From: Episyrphus balteatus
Lineage: Eukaryota > Arthropoda > Insecta > Diptera > Syrphidae
Direction of reading: 5' to 3'
NCBI RefSeq assembly: GCF_945859705.1
Contig: NC_079135.1
Span: 121,277,551-121,341,550, forward strand
DNA length: 64,000 nt
Made by a program: the position numbers and the translations under genes. Under the pieces are notes generated by a model that saw nothing but the letters and a program-made list of their open reading frames with translations, had not been told where the DNA came from and did not search any database. Below are positions 63,901-64,000 of this stretch, one piece after another (the stretch's first letter is position 1; each line of letters starts with the position of its first letter).

Positions 63901-64000
63901 GACTGAGAGCAATCCGTCACATGAGCTGGTAATGATGACAACATCAACGACGACGTCATCCTCCACACCAATGGCCAACGGAAATGGTATTCTTAAAAAT
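21657..64000 (+). CDS. dysc: Multi-PDZ scaffold gene, probable dyschronic (USH1C/WHRN/PDZD7 family), 3' partial
   Basis: Seven coding exons join in frame to 958 codons with no stop before the window edge: 21657-21923, 25596-25704, 25770-25794, 25866-27090, 27157-27342, 62860-63012, 63092-64000. PDZ1 is about residues 36-125 (binding loop FGF at 58-60 followed by AIRGG) and PDZ2 about 167-248 (GLGI loop at 180-183). The inter-PDZ stretch GVAMLPMKDN...DPLSWHIV and the GAGLDLF after PDZ2 are laid out as in harmonin. The Ser/Pro/Asn-rich linker of about 700 residues argues for dysc rather than a compact harmonin gene. The family scaffolds membrane and cytoskeletal complexes; fly DYSC is known to influence circadian output and Slowpoke K+ channels. 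A third PDZ is expected past the right edge. The PDZ1-PDZ2 scaffold identity is very secure; the symbol dysc is less so, the alternative being the other fly USH1C-like gene. Confidence 0.8.
22254..22310 (+). repeat. ATG/ATC/ATA microsatellite
   Basis: GATGATGATTATCATCATC followed by AAT and GATGAT units, partly self-complementary. It lies in intron 1. Confidence 0.85.
23046..23531. mobile_element. Short element with terminal inverted repeats in intron 1
   Basis: CTCGGAATCCAGGGAAAG (from 23075) returns inverted as CTTTCCTTGGATTCCGAG (23478-23495), with GTCGATGAATC on the inner side of both. Weaker similarity extends outward to about 60 bp per end. No coding capacity and no clear target duplication; probably an old MITE. 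Confidence 0.7.
24366..24652. mobile_element. Short MITE in intron 1
   Basis: The ends TGATTTTTGGTGTACAGG and, inverted, TGATTTTTGGTATACAG (with TTGGTATTG inside both) form a terminal inverted repeat of about 27 bp around a 287-bp element. The long minus-strand ORF across it is accidental. Confidence 0.7.
25596..25704 (+). CDS. dysc: Coding exon 2: second half of PDZ1
   Basis: 109 nt, entering in phase 0 and leaving after one base of a Gly codon. It encodes VGDQIIRVNGY, then the acidic helix VDDAVHKEF and the last strand DRLTLKVR. Acceptor TTGCAG and donor GTAAGT are both canonical. The next intron is only 65 nt. The sequence resembles harmonin PDZ1 (VGDEIVRINGY). Confidence 0.9.
25770..25794 (+). 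CDS. dysc: Coding exon 3: 25-nt microexon
   Basis: Flanked by TTTTTTTAG (acceptor ends 25769) and GTAAGT (donor from 25795). With one base carried over it supplies GVAMLPMK and two bases of an Asp codon. The product matches the post-PDZ1 segment of harmonin-type proteins (GLIPVK), which supports the exon although it is too short for ORF detection. Skipping it would shift the frame, so it is probably constitutive. The flanking introns are 65 and 71 nt. Confidence 0.85.
25866..27090 (+). CDS. dysc: Coding exon 4: PDZ2 and Ser/Pro-rich linker
   Basis: 1225 nt; acceptor CCATCCAG ends at 25865, donor GTGAGT starts at 27091. It first completes the inter-PDZ segment (DNQCDPLSWHIVP), then encodes PDZ2 (about residues 167-248; GLGI loop, KPGIFVQF, GLRPGDQILSVN, helix SEAVAVMK). 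GAGLDLF follows, then a long low-complexity linker: poly-Ser runs, HHH, PPPPPPTP and PSPPKPPPP, which are potential SH3/WW/EVH1 ligands, and an Asn run. It ends in the charged stretch SEELKKRRE. The ATG at 25933 is internal (Met157), not a start. The ORF continues past the donor to 27120 but that tail is intronic. Confidence 0.92.
27157..27342 (+). CDS. dysc: Coding exon 5: 62-codon in-frame exon, possible cassette
   Basis: 186 nt, phase 0 at both ends; acceptor ACTTTTCAG (ends 27156), donor GTAAGA (27343). It encodes RTSKDTNHSEDN, a basic, Pro-containing stretch, then a helix-like RRHSALMDEFKRAHKRMFRN. The last segment looks conserved and amphipathic but I cannot name a domain. Removing the exon keeps the frame and joins SEELKKRRE to ERQVELRKT, so it could be alternatively spliced. 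Confidence 0.82.
27922..28347. mobile_element. MITE with GCCAATTTTTCAAT ends and TTAA-like flanks
   Basis: Left end AGCCAATTTTTCAAT, right end inverted GGGCCAATTTTTCAAT. TTAA follows on the right (28348-28351) and the one-base variant TTAG lies on the left (27918-27921). AACAGTCAGTTAA-like words recur inside both ends. A TTAA target suggests a piggyBac- or Kolobok-type source, but I cannot decide. Confidence 0.7.
28530..29483. mobile_element. Foldback element with doubled inverted arms
   Basis: It begins ACACTGGTCAACA and ends TGTTGACCAGTGT, flanked by TATT on both sides (28526-28529; 29484-29487), a possible 4-bp target duplication. Nearly the whole element is an inverted repeat. Each arm contains two diverged copies of one module (ACTGG...CCAAA...TTTTCT...CGTTTTTGAAATATTACCGTTA), giving a D-D'-d'-d order. 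A related fragment of the module lies at about 38740-38870. Confidence 0.8.
30284..30352 (-). repeat. tRNA-like sequence, probably a SINE head
   Basis: On the minus strand it reads GGTGCGATGATTAGTGCGAT, resembling a degenerate A box and D arm, then GGTTCTGGGTTCGATTCTCA with a B-box-like GGTTCGATTCT. No clean acceptor stem was found, so it is not a functional tRNA; a tRNA-derived SINE or pseudogene is more likely. Confidence 0.4.
30406..30651. mobile_element. MITE with CCGTTCTATGGCAGGTAC ends
   Basis: Left end AACCGGTTCTATGGCAGGTA, right end the inverted form CCTGCCATAGAACGG with T run. The 246-bp element is noncoding. The same GGTACCTGCCATAGAACCG module occurs inside family R copies (for example 44116-44138). 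Confidence 0.75.
32717..33170. repeat. Inverted repeat built of AAAATTCTG words
   Basis: The left end has tandem CAAAATTCTGCTTT words (32724-32870), the right end their inverted form AGCAGAATTTTGA (33090-33160). The outer ends are GGGTAAAAATTCTG and, inverted, GGGTTGGGGTCAAAATTCTG. A short related fragment lies at 54781-54832. Likely a palindromic MITE. Confidence 0.65.
33234..33489. mobile_element. MITE with GTCCGGTCAA ends
   Basis: GTCCGGTCAATTTAGAC at the left returns inverted as GTCTAATTTGACCGGAC at the right; GAGGTTACAT-like words lie inside both. 256 bp, no coding capacity. Confidence 0.75.
33737..34015 (+). repeat. Partial copy of repeat family R
   Basis: It shares GAGCCGTTTTTGAGAAAA, TTTAGGCTGCAGCTTGAGA, a GACA/CACA run and the end ATCTCGAGTCCGATTTTTTT with the fuller copies at 43.8, 47.4, 58.2 and 60.7 kb. 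Confidence 0.6.
34851..35540. other. Mixed-composition, CG-containing intronic island
   Basis: 34850-35220 contains many CG dinucleotides (for example CGATCCGAGCGCAAGCGCGA and the GTCGCCGCCACCGC stretch) and the DRE-like word TATCGATG, within AT-rich DNA. No exon was recognised. It may be an enhancer or another internal promoter. Confidence 0.3.
35541..37472. mobile_element. Composite non-autonomous repeat, copy B (inverted to copy A)
   Basis: Same outer tails, AAGTTATACTTC-type inverted ends, AGCTC arrays and 14-bp minisatellite as 16532-18378, in the opposite orientation. It differs in carrying two copies of a core unit of about 478 bp (from 36099 and 36577) and in lacking the A/T-rich segment in which copy A holds its piggyBac MITE. 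No transposase ORF. Confidence 0.75.
37088..37288. repeat. 14-bp minisatellite in copy B
   Basis: About 14 tandem units of GCAACTTGCCACAT with C/T variants. The overlapping ORFs in several frames with ATCNLPH or VASCMWQ repeats arise from this array. Confidence 0.92.
38411..38440 (-). repeat. Dispersed GGTCACTAGGGCGTATATG motif
   Basis: One of seven related copies in the window (15887 +, 19807 +, 24036 +, 38411 -, 39987 -, 42258 +, 62612 -). All have YGGTCACTRKGGYGTATRYG-like cores followed by an A/T-rich tail. They look like one end of a short mobile element. Confidence 0.6.
39030..39848. mobile_element. 819-bp element with GAGTAAGTTCGGGTAATGTG ends
   Basis: The left end GAGTAAGTTCGGGTAATGTG plus GTATA returns at the right as the inverted form of GAGTAAAGTCGGGTGTTGTG plus GTATA. 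GTATACCACATTA-type words also recur inside (39388, 39602, 39628). No transposase was recognised and no clear target duplication. Confidence 0.65.
39987..40016 (-). repeat. Dispersed GGTCACTAGGGCGTATGTGG motif
   Basis: Second minus-strand copy, about 1.6 kb after the one at 38411, in the same orientation. Confidence 0.6.
40561..40821 (+). CDS. Unrecognised 86-codon intronic ORF
   Basis: I do not recognise this protein. It starts at an ATG after AAAATTCAAA, a good fly start context. It has a mixed, protein-like composition (Pro-Glu-Pro near the start, Phe/Lys-rich middle) and one hydrophobic stretch ELVYLILTLCLIF around residues 53-65 followed by basic residues, as in a small single-pass membrane protein. 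AATAAA lies about 100 nt downstream (40919-40924). It is in unique DNA between repeats, on the same strand as the host gene. It could be a small nested gene or a chance ORF. Confidence 0.25.
   Translation: MQILKCLVPEPYTFDSYQILLKAFKQKSAFKLFFNKIFNKDNQDPNFYLAYMELVYLILTLCLIFKTYKVTLRKLSYKPHFECQHI
41911..42039. mobile_element. Small palindromic MITE, CACGGAGAAA ends
   Basis: 129 bp. It begins CACGGAGAAAACATAACGCC and ends with the inverted form of CACAGAGAAAAAATAAGGC. Inner words AGGGATAACTTTACTTCTAG and the inverted AGGGATGACTATGCTTCTGG show that almost the whole element is one hairpin. Confidence 0.75.
42258..42290 (+). repeat. Dispersed TCACTGTGGCGTATACGTAC motif
   Basis: Closest to the inverted copy at 62612-62647 (both have GTATACGTACT), with an A-rich tail. 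Confidence 0.55.
43757..44630 (-). repeat. Repeat family R, copy 1
   Basis: In order on the plus strand: ATTACGATGGTAGACAATGC, GTGGGTCCC, a TGTC microsatellite (43821-43858), CAGCCTAAACGGATGAACCG, CTCTCCAGAGGGGTTTTTGG, CGGCTCTAACGATTTTG, GGTACCTGCCATAGAACCG, and the end AGAGCAAGTTCGTGCGACCC followed by AGTCGTGCATTTTA. The last part is self-complementary (TGCGACCCAGTCGTGCA). Non-coding, class unknown. Confidence 0.75.
43821..43858 (+). repeat. TGTC microsatellite
   Basis: About nine GTCT units; related GACA runs occupy the same place in other family R copies. Confidence 0.9.
45397..45611 (+). promoter_or_regulatory. Candidate internal promoter of a short dysc isoform
   Basis: The full CRE palindrome TGACGTCA is at 45397-45404 and a TATAAA at 45416-45421. 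A perfect fly initiator TCAGTC is at 45578-45583 (A at 45580 as +1), with AGGTG at +28 to +32, matching the DPE consensus at 4 of 5 positions. These lie upstream of a start exon at 46848-46895 and between repeats in otherwise unique DNA. The motifs are seen; their use as a promoter is inference. Confidence 0.35.
46848..46895 (+). CDS. dysc: Candidate alternative first coding exon (16 codons)
   Basis: ATG at 46848, with A at -3, encodes MKPTSGKPLVTICTYQ and is followed by the donor-like GTGGGT at 46896. The exon ends in phase 0, matching exon 6 at 62860. A TAA in the same frame at 46800-46802 excludes an earlier start in this exon. A CAA-rich leader (46819-46835), typical of fly 5' UTRs, lies just upstream. 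The predicted product would lack PDZ1 and PDZ2 and begin with these residues joined to ERQVELRK. If the leader is unspliced from 45580 it would carry several upstream ORFs (for example 45622-45819 and 46207-46494). cDNA evidence is missing. Confidence 0.45.
47361..48175 (+). repeat. Repeat family R, copy 2
   Basis: The reverse complement of copy 1 module by module, beginning AAAATGCACGACTGGGTCGC and ending in a short GACA run (48160-48173). It lies only about 470 bp after the candidate start exon. Confidence 0.75.
49420..49500 (+). repeat. Family R end fragment
   Basis: TCTATCATCGTAATGTC and ATCTCGAGTTCGATTTTTTT, as at the outer end of other copies. Confidence 0.5.
50126..50650 (+). repeat. 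Tandem repeat, three units of about 185 bp
   Basis: AAAAAATTCTAGCTCTTTTT plus GTAGATGTCTCATAGAC, then GAGCTTGGACAATAAGCTTT and ATTTAATAGCGTGAGAA, recur from about 50126, 50307 and 50493. The first unit is the most diverged. Confidence 0.75.
52411..54324. mobile_element. Large foldback element, near-perfect arms of about 844 bp
   Basis: The left arm 52411-53254 and right arm 53482-54324 are reverse complements; by eye I find only two substitutions and one A-run length change. The 227-bp spacer is AT-rich. The ends are GGGGCATTTCACGTGAAACC and its inverse; ATAT flanks both sides (52407-52410; 54325-54328), a possible 4-bp duplication. No coding capacity. Within the transcribed intron it would form a very long RNA hairpin. 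Superfamily not recognised. Confidence 0.9.
58165..58900 (-). repeat. Repeat family R, copy 3
   Basis: Same orientation and module order as copy 1 from GGACCGATTAATGTCAAATT to the CGTGCGACCCAGTCGTGCAT end, but without the microsatellite end. Confidence 0.75.
60698..61456 (+). repeat. Repeat family R, copy 4 (diverged)
   Basis: It begins AAATAAAATGCACGACTGGG and ACTTGCTCT, contains two tandem units of about 152 bp (each with ATCAAA-TCGTTAGAGCC and TTTGTATGGGAGGTACACTT), then CCGTCCACCCGTTTAGGCTG, a CAGACG run, GGGACCCACTTTTTC, and ends ACTTGCCCTATAGAGCAAGT. Both ends therefore carry ACTTGCTCT in inverted orientation. Confidence 0.7.
61890..62020 (+). repeat. Partial copy of family R
   Basis: AGTTTAGCTAAAGCTCGAGA, GACGTACAG and TTATCTAGAGTTCGATATTT match the outer part of the family. 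Confidence 0.45.
62612..62647 (-). repeat. Dispersed TCACTGTGGTGTATACGTAC motif
   Basis: Minus-strand copy, about 210 bp upstream of exon 6. Confidence 0.55.
62860..63012 (+). CDS. dysc: Coding exon 6
   Basis: 153 nt, 51 codons, phase 0 at both ends; acceptor TTTCCAG, donor GTAAGT at 63013. It starts with a charged helix (ERQVELRKTAMMQDEVDH) that would directly continue the KKRRE end of exon 4 if exon 5 were skipped. It ends in a Pro run (TPPP) that continues in exon 7. It is also the first exon that the candidate intronic start exon at 46848-46895 could splice to. The ATG at 62890 is internal. Confidence 0.87.
63092..64000 (+). CDS. dysc: Coding exon 7, partial: disordered linker
   Basis: Open for all 303 codons from the acceptor CTATAG (ends 63091) to the window edge. 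The preceding intron is 79 nt. It encodes a Pro/Ser/Asn-rich region: PPNSPAPDYSQSP, the basic patch KKNKRPVSVTIGEYSS, a charged segment ADLLRSELEQTLSRS, a poly-Asn run (63600-63642), a second helical piece DQKLEEATSELQNIILRQ, and a Thr/Ser run near the end. No folded domain was recognised. The PDZ3 expected in this family would lie further right. The codon pattern is clearly coding despite the Asn run. Confidence 0.88.

Overview
The window comes from a higher animal, almost certainly a fly (Diptera). It is AT-rich with long A and T runs. Coding sequence is split by GT-AG introns, several of them only 65-79 nt, which is typical of flies. CAA-rich stretches of the kind seen in fly leaders are present, and the one recognisable gene matches the fly dyschronic (dysc) / vertebrate USH1C-WHRN-PDZD7 scaffold family. 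No bacterial gene, operon, CRISPR array or rRNA was seen.

The only gene I can support strongly is a plus-strand, multi-exon PDZ scaffold gene (probable dysc). Its coding exons are 21657-21923, 25596-25704, 25770-25794 (a 25-nt microexon), 25866-27090, 27157-27342, 62860-63012 and 63092-64000, where it runs off the window. Joined, they give 958 codons without a stop. PDZ1 is at about residues 36-125 and PDZ2 at about 167-248. A long Ser/Pro/Asn-rich linker follows; a third PDZ domain is expected beyond the right edge. The family organises ion-channel and actin-linked complexes; fly DYSC acts in neurons on circadian output and Slowpoke channels.

Layout: 1-21598 is upstream DNA with candidate promoter or leader pieces (around 1.0-1.7 kb, 9.67-9.77 kb and 10.4-11.2 kb) and one large composite repeat (16532-18378) carrying a nested piggyBac-type MITE. 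21599-27342 holds the leader and coding exons 1-5, with a 3.7-kb first intron. 27343-62859 is a 35.5-kb intron full of repeats: two foldback palindromes (28530-29483; 52411-54324), a second, inverted copy of the composite repeat (35541-37472), at least four copies of a modular repeat with hairpin-like ends (family R), and several short MITEs. 62860-64000 holds exons 6 and 7.

The most interesting biology is in the giant intron. At 45.4-46.9 kb there is a plausible internal promoter (CRE palindrome, Inr and near-DPE) and a 16-codon first exon (46848-46895) whose donor is in phase with exon 6. This would make a short isoform lacking PDZ1 and PDZ2. Exon 5 is a phase-symmetric cassette candidate. 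A nearly perfect inverted repeat of about 844 bp per arm lies in the transcribed intron and could fold into long dsRNA. Gene and repeat names rest on reading the sequence only; no database search was possible.
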